Positions 1 to 5,985 are shown, numbered from the stretch's first letter. The stretch: DNA of 6,723 nucleotides from Spirochaetaceae bacterium (GCA_031267955.1 JAIRYB010000053.1:1-6723); one strand, 5' to 3'. A program made the numbers and translations. Notes: generated from the letters alone by a model not told the origin.

Positions 1-82
1 CGGCCGGGTCGTAGGACTGCGCGGGGTTAGGATTCCCATAATTATACGATACACTGCATTTTCGTATTTGTAAAGCGATAAC
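1..82. other. Non-coding left edge, upstream of ROK operon promoter
   Basis: No gene is supported here. The first ~35 bases are G+C rich and could be the end of something to the left of the window, but no frame is long enough to judge. From about 36 the sequence turns AT rich. A weak inverted repeat, ATACGA at 44-49 and TCGTAT at 62-67 with a 12-base spacer, may be an operator half-site pair. It is short enough to arise by chance. Confidence 0.4.
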
Positions 83-120
83 TTACTAAAATAATAAATT
101 TAATTACTCAAATAAGTTAT
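78..120. repeat. Direct and inverted repeats abutting the ROK promoter (possible regulator site)
   Basis: Two copies of a 12-mer, TTACTAAAATAA (83-94) and TTACTCAAATAA (104-115), match at 11 of 12 positions. They are spaced 21 bp start to start, two turns of the helix, so they face the same side of the DNA. The second copy ends 8 bp before the -35 box. Overlapping them is a perfect 8-bp inverted repeat, ATAACTTA (78-85) and TAAGTTAT (113-120). Same-face direct repeats next to a -35 box are a usual layout for an activator of the AraC type, but no such regulator lies in the window. The AT-rich context raises the chance of coincidence. Confidence 0.4.
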
Positions 121-123
121 TGT

Positions 124-152
124 TTGACAAAAACAAAATTATGCAGTATATT
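124..152 (+). promoter_or_regulatory. Sigma-70 promoter of the ROK kinase-glycyl radical enzyme operon
   Basis: TTGACA at 124-129 is a perfect -35 box. A spacer of exactly 17 bp (130-146) and TATATT at 147-152 as the -10 box follow, so 11 of 12 consensus positions match. It lies at the end of an AT-rich island in otherwise G+C-rich DNA. The predicted start of transcription is about 159-160, giving a leader of roughly 160 nt before the kinase gene. It is the only good promoter I see before the two-gene unit. Confidence 0.75.
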
Positions 153-159
153 GGTAAAG

Positions 160-318
160 AAGGGTTTTCGGGAAGGTTTTGGTTCCGGCCGGCCGTGGCT
201 AAATTCCTTTATCATGCGGGGCGGGCTGGCACGGACGCCGGCTGCGGAGCTTATCAGCAGAACGGGAATATGGGAAAATACAGGCTTGGGAAAAGATACC
301 GACCGGGGAGGCTGAATT
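160..318 (+). other. Long 5' leader of the ROK operon
   Basis: About 160 nt lie between the predicted transcription start and the kinase ATG. The stretch contains a G+C-rich self-complementary run (GGCCGGCC at 187-194) and a weak stem at 241-258 (GCTG/CAGC). I recognise no riboswitch class and no terminator-antiterminator pair. A small frame (ATG 214, stop 313-315) ends just before the kinase ATG but has no ribosome binding site. The kinase Shine-Dalgarno, GGGGAGG at 305-311, sits 7 nt before the ATG. Confidence 0.45.
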
Positions 319-1293
319 ATGGAACAGTACACGATAGGGATCGACGTGGGCGGGACCAAGACGGCATACGGGGTGCTGGACGGGCGGAAGAATATTGTCG
401 CCCGTTTGAACCACCCTTCAGACGCGTCCTGCTCTCCCGGAGCTTTTTTCGACCGGATTGCCGCCAATATCCGGGATCTTATGGCCGCCAACCGTTTACA
501 GCAGGGGGATGTCCGGGGCATCGGGGTAGGGGTGCCTTCCTTCGTCCTGTTCGAGGAGGGGCGCATCATTAAAACTTCCAACCTGGCGAATCTCCGCGAC
601 TTCCCGGCCCGCGCCTATCTGTCGGAAAAGCTGGGCGGTATCCGGGTGATTCTGGACAACGACGCCCACGCCGCAGCCCTGGCGGAACACCGGTTGGGTG
701 CGGGACGCGGTTTTGACAACCTCCTCTACTGCCCGGTAAGCACGGGGGTTTCGTCGGCTGTTATTATCGACGGCAGGATATTCCGGGGGAGCTATGGCTG
801 GTCGGGGGAAAGCGGCCACATGATAATGACGCCGGACGACGGCGTGGAGTGCGGCTGCGGGAACCGGGGCTGCGTCATGTCCTGGTGTTCCGGCTCGATG
901 ATCGCGAAGCATGTCAAAAACTGGATCGACGCGGGGGAGAAATCCTGTATTCCGGAATTTGCCGGGGGCGGGGAAATTAGCTGCCTGCATATCGAACAGG
1001 CCTACAATGCCGGGGACGCCCTTGCCCGCCGGGCTGTCGCGCAGATGATCAAGTACCTGGGCGTCTGGACCTACAACCTCTACGTAACCTTTAACATCAA
1101 CTGCTTTATCTTTGGCGGCGGGCTCTTGAAAATGTGGAGGAATCTTAAGGATAACGGAAAGGGCGGCAATCTGCTGGAAAGCATGAAAGACGTATTTGAC
1201 AGGTATAACAAAAACTCTATGCCTGTTTATTTTAAAGAAGCGGAGCTGGGCGATGACTTCGGCGTCATCGGCGCAGCGGAATTACTGTTTTAG
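319..1293 (+). CDS. ROK-family sugar kinase
   Basis: This 324-residue protein is a cytoplasmic kinase of the ROK family (ASKHA fold), expected to move a phosphate from ATP to a hydroxyl of a sugar or close analogue. Visible motifs in order: DVGGTKT (9-15, phosphate loop); LDND with D115 as the likely catalytic base; SGESGH (162-167), with E164 and H167 expected to contact the substrate; and a zinc site made by H167 with C178, C180 and C185 (CGCGNRGC). The length is normal for a ROK kinase. There is no N-terminal helix-turn-helix, so it is not a NagC/XylR-type repressor. One oddity is that the second phosphate/adenosine loop reads STGVSSAV (141-148), where family members usually have a glycine-rich TGxGxG form. 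The start is set by GGGGAGG 7 nt upstream. It is the first gene of a two-gene unit with the glycyl radical enzyme, 17 nt downstream. The substrate cannot be read from sequence; the neighbour suggests an anhydrohexitol or similar polyol. Family is secure, substrate is inference. Confidence 0.88.
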   Translation: MEQYTIGIDVGGTKTAYGVLDGRKNIVARLNHPSDASCSPGAFFDRIAANIRDLMAANRLQQGDVRGIGVGVPSFVLFEEGRIIKTSNLANLRDFPARAYLSEKLGGIRVILDNDAHAAALAEHRLGAGRGFDNLLYCPVSTGVSSAVIIDGRIFRGSYGWSGESGHMIMTPDDGVECGCGNRGCVMSWCSGSMIAKHVKNWIDAGEKSCIPEFAGGGEISCLHIEQAYNAGDALARRAVAQMIKYLGVWTYNLYVTFNINCFIFGGGLLKMWRNLKDNGKGGNLLESMKDVFDRYNKNSMPVYFKEAELGDDFGVIGAAELLF

Positions 1294-1310
1294 TATTTTA
1301 GGAGTGCAGC

Positions 1311-3716
1311 ATGAACGGCAGCTTTGGAACTTTGACTCCGGGGATGAATCAATTTCGCCTTAAACTTTTAAACGCGAAGCCCCGGGTCTGTGTCGAGCGG
1401 GCAAGGATTACCACCGATACTTACCGGGAAAATATGGACCAGCCCCTGGCTATAAAGCGGGCGCTGATGTACAAAAACGTACTTGAAAAGATGAGCATCT
1501 TTATCGAGGAGGAGACCCTGCTCGCGGGGAATCAGGCGTCGGGCAACCGCGCGGCTCCGATCTTCCCCGAATACGCGATGGACTGGGTTGTCGCGGAACT
1601 GGACGAATTTGAAAAGAGGGACGGCGACCGTTTCTATATTACCGAAGAAAACAAGCAGGTTCTGAGGGATATCGCCCCGTTCTGGCGGCACAATACGGTA
1701 AAGGACAGGGGGCTGGCCGCCATGCCCCCGGGGGCGAAAGTTTTCTACGACCTGGGGATAATCAAGGCGGAGGGAAACATTACCTCCGGGGACGCGCATC
1801 TGGCAGTCGACTACAGGCGCGTGCTCGGGGAAGGGCTTCTTGAGTACAGGCGGAGGGCGGAGGAAAAACTGGCCGCCCTGGACCTGACCGACTACCGGAA
1901 CCTGGCGAAGTCTTACTTTTACCGGGCGGTTTCCATTGTAGTGGACGCGACAATCGTTTTCGCGGAACGTTACGCTTCCCTTGCCGGCGAAATGGCGGAA
2001 AGGGAAAAGGACGGGAAGAGGCGGGCGGAGCTTCTTGAGATGGGGAGAATCCTGAACAAGGTCCCCGCAGGGCCCGCCGAATCTTTCCGTGAGGCGGTGC
2101 AGTCCCTGTGGCTCGTACACCTGTGCCTCCAGATAGAAAGCAACGGCCACTCCCTTTCCTACGGGCGCATGGATCAGTACCTTTACCCCTACTACGAAAG
2201 GGATTTAAGCGCGGGGAATATTGACGCCGAAGGCGCCTGCGGGCTTTTGGCCAATCTCTGGCTTAAAACATTTACCATTAACAAGATCCGGAGCTGGAGC
2301 CATACCCGCTTTTCCGCCGGCAGCCCGCTTTACCAGAATGTCACCGTCGGCGGGCAGACCGTGGCGGGGGAAGACGCGGTGAACCCGCTCTCGTTCCTTA
2401 TACTGCGCAGCGTCGCCCGGACAAGGCTTCCCCAGCCGAATCTGACGGTCCGTTACCACAGGCTGATTAACGAAGATTTTATGAAGGAATGTATCGAAGT
2501 GGTGCGCCTGGGTTTTGGTATGCCGGCCTTTAACAGCGACGAAATTATTATCCCCTCGTTTATCGCGAAGGGGGTCAAAAAAGAGGACGCGTACAATTAC
2601 AGCGCCATAGGCTGCGTGGAGGTGGCTGTCCCCGGCAAATGGGGTTACCGCTGCACGGGCATGAGCTTCCTCAACTTTCCCAAATCCCTGCTTATCGCCC
2701 TGAACGACGGCGCGGACATTGAATCGGGAATCAGGGTCTGCGAAGGGGCGGGGCATTTTACGGGCATGAAGTCCTTTGACGATGTTATGAAAGCCTGGGA
2801 CAAGATCATCCGCGAATTTACCCGGCAGTGCGTCGTCATCGATTCGGTCTGCGACACGGTGCTGGAGCGCGATACGGCGGATATTCTGTGTTCCGCCCTC
2901 TGCGACGACTGCATCGAGCGGGGCCTTAACCTGAAAGAGGGCGGCGCGGTCTACGACTTTATCAGCGACTTGCAGGTAGGTATCGCCAACCTTGCCGATT
3001 CCCTTGCGGCGATAAAAAAATGCGTGTTTGAGGATAAATCGGTGACTGCGCAAGAGCTGTGGAACGCGCTGCGGCTGAATTTCGAAGGGGCCGAAAACGA
3101 GCGCATACGGGAACTTTTAGTCGCCGCCCCAAAATACGGCAACGACGACGATTACGCGGACTCCCTTGTCCGCGCCGCCTACGACATCTACATTGACGAG
3201 ATGAAGAAGTACCGCAACACCCGCTATGGCCGGGGGCCTATAGGCGGCGTGTATTATGCCGGCACATCCTCCATTTCGGCGAACGTGCCGCAGGGCGCGG
3301 GTACCACGGCGACCCCCGATGGGCGCAGGGCCGGCGAGCCGCTCGCGGAAGGCTGCTCCCCCTCGCACGGGATGGACAAAAACGGGCCGACTGCGGTATT
3401 CAAATCAGTATCCAAGCTGCCCATCCCGGAAATTACCGGCGGCGTTCTTTTGAACCAGAAGCTCACCCCGGCCATGCTCGAGTCCGAAGAAAACCGGAAC
3501 AAGCTGGTATTCCTGCTCCACGCCTTTTTCAGCCGGCTGGGCGGCTTCCACGTGCAGTTCAACGTAGTATCCCGCGAAACCCTGCTCGACGCCCAGGCCC
3601 ATCCGGAAAAGCACCAGGACCTTATCGTCAGGGTGGCCGGTTACAGCGCTTTCTTTAACGTGCTTTCCCGGCAGACTCAGGACGACATAATCGAGCGGAC
3701 GGAGCAGAGCCTGTAG
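1311..3716 (+). CDS. Glycyl radical enzyme, YbiW/PflD-like C-O lyase (PFL family)
   Basis: This 801-residue cytoplasmic enzyme of the pyruvate formate-lyase superfamily uses a stored glycyl radical to abstract hydrogen through an active-site cysteine. A large PFL barrel domain spans about 12-650 and includes GRMDQ (285-289). The Cys loop GCVE places the thiyl cysteine at C435 and the presumed general base at E437. The C-terminal glycine-radical domain contains TPDGRRAGEPLAEG (668-681) and RVAGYS with G777 as the radical site, 25 residues before the end. Cys-Val-Glu, rather than the Cys-Cys of true pyruvate formate-lyase, marks the eliminase/dehydratase branch. The run after E437 (VAVPGKWGYRCTGMSF) resembles, from memory, E. 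coli YbiW and PflD, reported to open 1,5-anhydrohexitol 6-phosphates to 1-deoxyfructose 6-phosphate. An adjacent sugar kinase fits a phosphorylated substrate. TTAGGAG (1298-1304), 6 nt before ATG, sets the start. It needs a radical-SAM activase, which is absent here. Superfamily is near certain; the exact substrate is inference. Confidence 0.93.
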   Translation: MNGSFGTLTPGMNQFRLKLLNAKPRVCVERARITTDTYRENMDQPLAIKRALMYKNVLEKMSIFIEEETLLAGNQASGNRAAPIFPEYAMDWVVAELDEFEKRDGDRFYITEENKQVLRDIAPFWRHNTVKDRGLAAMPPGAKVFYDLGIIKAEGNITSGDAHLAVDYRRVLGEGLLEYRRRAEEKLAALDLTDYRNLAKSYFYRAVSIVVDATIVFAERYASLAGEMAEREKDGKRRAELLEMGRILNKVPAGPAESFREAVQSLWLVHLCLQIESNGHSLSYGRMDQYLYPYYERDLSAGNIDAEGACGLLANLWLKTFTINKIRSWSHTRFSAGSPLYQNVTVGGQTVAGEDAVNPLSFLILRSVARTRLPQPNLTVRYHRLINEDFMKECIEVVRLGFGMPAFNSDEIIIPSFIAKGVKKEDAYNYSAIGCVEVAVPGKWGYRCTGMSFLNFPKSLLIALNDGADIESGIRVCEGAGHFTGMKSFDDVMKAWDKIIREFTRQCVVIDSVCDTVLERDTADILCSALCDDCIERGLNLKEGGAVYDFISDLQVGIANLADSLAAIKKCVFEDKSVTAQELWNALRLNFEGAENERIRELLVAAPKYGNDDDYADSLVRAAYDIYIDEMKKYRNTRYGRGPIGGVYYAGTSSISANVPQGAGTTATPDGRRAGEPLAEGCSPSHGMDKNGPTAVFKSVSKLPIPEITGGVLLNQKLTPAMLESEENRNKLVFLLHAFFSRLGGFHVQFNVVSRETLLDAQAHPEKHQDLIVRVAGYSAFFNVLSRQTQDDIIERTEQSL

Positions 3717-3736
3717 CCGGAGCCTGTAGCGCCTGC

Positions 3737-3764
3737 GGATTTTCGCGCCGGGGGGCGAAAATCC
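3737..3764. terminator. Hairpin between convergent genes, probable terminator
   Basis: GGATTTTCGC (3737-3746) and GCGAAAATCC (3755-3764) form a perfect 10-bp stem around an 8-base G-rich loop, starting 20 bp after the stop of the glycyl radical enzyme. No clean T-run follows on either strand, so it is not a textbook intrinsic terminator. Its place between two convergent genes suggests that it ends or protects the upstream transcript. A second, bulged stem (GCGCC 3777-3781 with GGCGC 3797-3801, and GGG 3787-3789 with CCC 3794-3796) lies nearer the stop of the minus-strand gene and might serve it. Confidence 0.6.
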
Positions 3765-3802
3765 CGGTTGTCCGGAGCGCCTGATCGGGCAAACCCGGCG
3801 CG

Positions 3803-5551
3803 TCATTCAAACTCAACATTTTCGATAAATATCTGGTTAAAGTACCGGTCTTCGGGCAGGCTGTACTCCTGCGACAGTTCTACTATCTCCTCAATTTTTT
3901 CTCCGGCGCCGCTGTCCAGAAGGTACTTTACCGTACCACCGAGGGAGCTGTTCCCGATAAGCGAGACCCTGGACTTGAGTTCCTGGGGAATAAGGCCTAT
4001 TCCCGCCCCGCTTTCAAAATTCATATTGAAACCAAAGCCCCCGGCAATGTAGAGGGTCTTTACCTCGCCGTAATCCGTCCCCGTGTGGCGGAGCAGGGCC
4101 TCCATGCCGGAACGGATGGCGCTCTTGGCAAGCTGGAGCTCCCGCACATCCTTCTGGATAAATTTGATCTCCTCGCCCTCGGGGTTCTTTGCCAGTATCA
4201 GATCTCCGACGCCGGCCGCGAATTTTCCGCTGCTTTCTATAAGGCCGTTGAGTAATCCGTGGTACACAATATCTATCACCGCGGAGCCGCATATCCCCGA
4301 CGGCGGTTTGCCGCCGATAGTTTTAATGTCGAAGCTGCCGCCGCTGTAGCTTGCCTGGGAAATCGCGCCCGGAACGCTGCCCGTACCCCAGAGTATGTTT
4401 CCGCCCTCGAACGCCGGCCCCGCGGCGGTGGCGGTGCAGAGCAGCTTCCCGTCTTTTACCAGGGCCATCTCGCCGTTGGTGCCTATGTCCATAAAGAACA
4501 CAGGTTCCGCGCTTTTGTGAAGCTCCGTAAAAAAAAGCCCCGCGCTGATATCCGCCCCTACATAGGTGGAAATTCCCGGCAGTATCACTACCGGGCAGGA
4601 AATATCCCCTTCAAAAAGTTCCCGGTAGGCGCAGCTTACAAAATCAAGGGTAACGGGGGTAAAGGGGACAACGCCAAGGGTGGCGCAGCTTAGATTGAGC
4701 AGCAGGTGGAGCATGGTAGTGTTTCCCGCTATCGCGAATTTTGCCACCGCCTTCCCGCTCACACCCTGGTCCCGGCACAGCGTCTCGGCGCCCGCGGCTA
4801 TCTGGGCGCGCACAGCCCCGCTCATTTTGGAAAGGTCCCCCTTTCCTGCCCGTTCCATGCGGGAAATAACATCCGCGCCGAATTCCCTCTGCTTGTTTAC
4901 CACGGAAAGCCGCTGTTTTATTTCCCCGCTTTCAAGGTCTACCAGGGCCATGGCTAAAGTAGTAGTACCGATATCAACCGCTATACCGTATACCGCCTCT
5001 TTTCCGCATATAACGGCTGCAACGCGCCCCCGCTCCCGGTAAACAGAAACAGTGTCGCTTTCGGTTTCCGCGAGAAAGGCGATACGGCCAAGTTCGTCAA
5101 GGGAAAGATCCCCTCTACGGCCGCCCGCTACCTGGCGGGCAAAACTTAAAGCCTGTTTTTTCCGGGAAAAAATTTCCCGCTCCAGTGCGTTGATCCGCTG
5201 GTTTCCGGCGTCAAAGCTGTCCACCGCGTGGAATTCTTTTTCCGTGTCTTTGGGGACGGCCAGGGTCATGGAAACTGCGGGACGGACAGAGCAGGCCAGG
5301 CGGAACCCGGCGTCAAGTTCCGTTTTGGAAAAATACGCGCGGCAGGCGGCGGAAGGCTCCAGTTCGCCCGCCACAAGCCTGATGCGGCACTTCCCGCAGG
5401 TACCCCTGCCGCCGCAGATAGCCGGAATATAGACCCCGGCCCCCTGTAAAATTTCCAGCAGACTCTTTCCGGAGGAATCCCCCGCGCCCTGTACGGGAAC
5501 GATCTTTTCCTTTCCGTCTTCGGTGATTACCTTGATTAAAATTTCGTCCAA
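3803..5551 (-). CDS. RACo-like reductive activator of corrinoid proteins (2Fe-2S plus ASKHA ATPase)
   Basis: This 582-residue cytoplasmic protein matches the RACo/AcsV family (DUF4445). Such proteins use ATP hydrolysis to drive electron transfer to corrinoid proteins whose cobalt has been oxidised to Co(II), restoring the methyl-accepting Co(I) state. The N-terminal ~95 residues form a plant-type [2Fe-2S] ferredoxin domain with ligands C46, C52, C55 (CGGRGTCGKC) and C87. A linker and middle domain follow, then an ASKHA ATPase region with DIGTTT (193-198), AGNTTM (275-280), DIGTNGE (355-361), SGICGSA (418-424) and IAGGFG (502-507). All expected cysteines are present and the length is near the family's usual ~600. 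The start is TTG at 5549-5551, with GGAGG 7 nt upstream and an in-frame TAA directly before it. It is divergent from the cooC/acsF-like gene, which favours service to the corrinoid iron-sulfur protein of the Wood-Ljungdahl pathway. A methyltransferase system for methoxylated or methylated compounds is the alternative. It is not a glycyl radical activase, as it lacks a radical-SAM CX3CX2C motif. Confidence 0.9.
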   Translation of the reverse strand: MDEILIKVITEDGKEKIVPVQGAGDSSGKSLLEILQGAGVYIPAICGGRGTCGKCRIRLVAGELEPSAACRAYFSKTELDAGFRLACSVRPAVSMTLAVPKDTEKEFHAVDSFDAGNQRINALEREIFSRKKQALSFARQVAGGRRGDLSLDELGRIAFLAETESDTVSVYRERGRVAAVICGKEAVYGIAVDIGTTTLAMALVDLESGEIKQRLSVVNKQREFGADVISRMERAGKGDLSKMSGAVRAQIAAGAETLCRDQGVSGKAVAKFAIAGNTTMLHLLLNLSCATLGVVPFTPVTLDFVSCAYRELFEGDISCPVVILPGISTYVGADISAGLFFTELHKSAEPVFFMDIGTNGEMALVKDGKLLCTATAAGPAFEGGNILWGTGSVPGAISQASYSGGSFDIKTIGGKPPSGICGSAVIDIVYHGLLNGLIESSGKFAAGVGDLILAKNPEGEEIKFIQKDVRELQLAKSAIRSGMEALLRHTGTDYGEVKTLYIAGGFGFNMNFESGAGIGLIPQELKSRVSLIGNSSLGGTVKYLLDSGAGEKIEEIVELSQEYSLPEDRYFNQIFIENVEFE

Positions 5552-5558
5552 TTAAGTG

Positions 5559-5563
5559 CCTCC
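5559..5563 (-). promoter_or_regulatory. Ribosome binding site fixing the TTG start of the RACo-like gene
   Basis: On the minus strand this reads GGAGG, followed by 7 nt and then TTG. The codon directly before TTG is an in-frame TAA, so no earlier start is possible, and the ferredoxin domain begins within the first residues. TTG is therefore the start. Confidence 0.8.
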
Positions 5564-5576
5564 GGACCATTGTCGT

Positions 5577-5606
5577 TGTATAAAGTATAAAGCAAACACG
5601 AAACAA
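5577..5606 (-). promoter_or_regulatory. Candidate sigma-70 promoter for the RACo-like gene
   Basis: Read on the minus strand, TTGTTT (5606-5601) is a -35-like box. An 18-bp spacer and TATACA (5582-5577) as the -10 box follow. An overlapping alternative -10, TATACT, lies 7 bp further upstream. The start of transcription would be near 5570, giving a very short leader that just includes the GGAGG. Match to consensus is moderate. Confidence 0.45.
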
Positions 5607-5631
5607 ACTCTGCGGGCAGTATACCATTGTT

Positions 5632-5724
5632 CCGGTTTTCGCGCCACCGGAATTAAGCGGGCCACGGCCAATTTCGCATTACAACGGTTTTCCGGAATTT
5701 CCGTAATTGCGGGTTGAAAACCGG
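5632..5724. repeat. Long-spaced inverted repeat with internal direct copies
   Basis: CCGGTTTTC (5632-5640) and GAAAACCGG (5716-5724) are perfect 9-bp inverted arms separated by 75 bases. CGGTTTTC occurs again in direct orientation at 5685-5692. CCGGAATT occurs at 5647-5654 and 5692-5699. A perfect odd-centred palindrome, CGGAATTTCCG, lies at 5693-5703. The pieces look like a reshuffled non-coding repeat. I assign no function. Confidence 0.5.
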
Positions 5725-5738
5725 CGGAATATCAGGGG

Positions 5739-5808
5739 TCCGCGAATGGGCGCTGATTTTTGCGAATTATTGCGGGATAAATTAGCGTTAATTCGCATAA
5801 TTCGCGGA
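5739..5808. repeat. Nested 70-nt imperfect palindrome
   Basis: Two pairs of perfect 9-bp inverted arms are nested. The outer pair is TCCGCGAAT (5739-5747) with ATTCGCGGA (5800-5808). The inner pair is TGCGAATTA (5761-5769) with TAATTCGCA (5789-5797). The right half also reads as short tandem units of the form (A/T)TAATTCGC. Such elements are often dispersed intergenic repeats (REP- or MITE-like) and could form a cruciform or RNA hairpin. No T-run or open reading frame accompanies it, and whether it recurs elsewhere cannot be seen here. Confidence 0.6.
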
Positions 5809-5875
5809 TTTTCTTTCTCCTTGCCGAACCCGCGTCAATTATTCAGCCGGGGAATTTTCCCGCTTTTTGCCCCGT

Positions 5876-5921
5876 AGCGCCCCTGGGCCAAGCGACGCAA
5901 CGCTCCTGGGCCGGGCGACGC
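5876..5921. repeat. 23-bp tandem repeat, two units, upstream of cooC/acsF promoter
   Basis: Units at 5876-5898 and 5899-5921 agree at 19 of 23 positions and share the core CCTGGGCC followed after two bases by GCGACGC. A degenerate partial third unit may begin at 5922. The array ends 15 bp before the -35 box of the cooC/acsF-like gene. The period is close to two helical turns, which would suit a paired protein-binding site. It may equally be a slippage product. Confidence 0.55.
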
Positions 5922-5936
5922 GGCGCGCCCTGCGTA

Positions 5937-5965
5937 TTGACTTATATCCCGCGCCCGGGTAAATT
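5937..5965 (+). promoter_or_regulatory. Candidate sigma-70 promoter for the cooC/acsF-like gene
   Basis: TTGACT (5937-5942), a 17-bp spacer and TAAATT (5960-5965) make a promoter with a strong -35 and a moderate -10. Transcription would start near 5972, so the leader is only about 14 nt and begins just before the AGGAG ribosome binding site at 5975-5979. Confidence 0.5.
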
Positions 5966-5985
5966 TATCTGTAGAGGAGTCCGGA

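Larger units (their letters stand above)
5552..5985. other. 434-bp divergent intergenic region, repeat-rich
   Basis: No coding region is supported here. The stretch carries a promoter candidate at each end, one for the RACo-like gene and one for the cooC/acsF-like gene. Between them are three kinds of repeat structure, listed separately. The predicted transcription starts are about 400 bp apart, so the promoters do not overlap. No operator shared by both is evident. Confidence 0.6.

Noticed and set aside
44..67. Short inverted repeat ATACGA/TCGTAT as an operator
   Set aside because: Six-base arms with a 12-base spacer in AT-rich DNA are expected by chance and lie well away from the promoter.
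124..315. A 63-codon frame, or a 33-codon leader peptide from ATG 214, ending just before the kinase ATG
   Set aside because: The longer frame begins inside the -35 box. The shorter one has no Shine-Dalgarno before ATG 214 and no recognisable composition, so translation is not supported.
319..1293. ROK protein as a transcriptional repressor
   Set aside because: The phosphate loop begins at residue 9, leaving no room for the N-terminal helix-turn-helix of NagC/Mlc/XylR proteins.
1368..3053. Long minus-strand open frames opposite the glycyl radical enzyme
   Set aside because: They are antisense shadows in G+C-rich DNA. The plus strand encodes a full-length enzyme with intact motifs, and the minus-strand products resemble nothing.
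3803..5551. The iron-sulfur protein as the missing activase of the glycyl radical enzyme
   Set aside because: It has a [2Fe-2S] ferredoxin domain and an ASKHA ATPase, not a radical-SAM CX3CX2C motif. It is also on the opposite strand in a separate unit.
4014..5627. Plus-strand and alternative-frame open frames across the RACo-like gene
   Set aside because: All overlap a continuous 582-residue frame with every expected cysteine and ATPase motif in place. None has a convincing ribosome binding site or domain.
5552..5985. CRISPR array, tRNA or small RNA gene in the repeat-rich intergenic region
   Set aside because: The repeats are too few, too different in kind and not regularly spaced for a CRISPR. 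No cloverleaf or promoter-terminator pair for a small RNA is seen.
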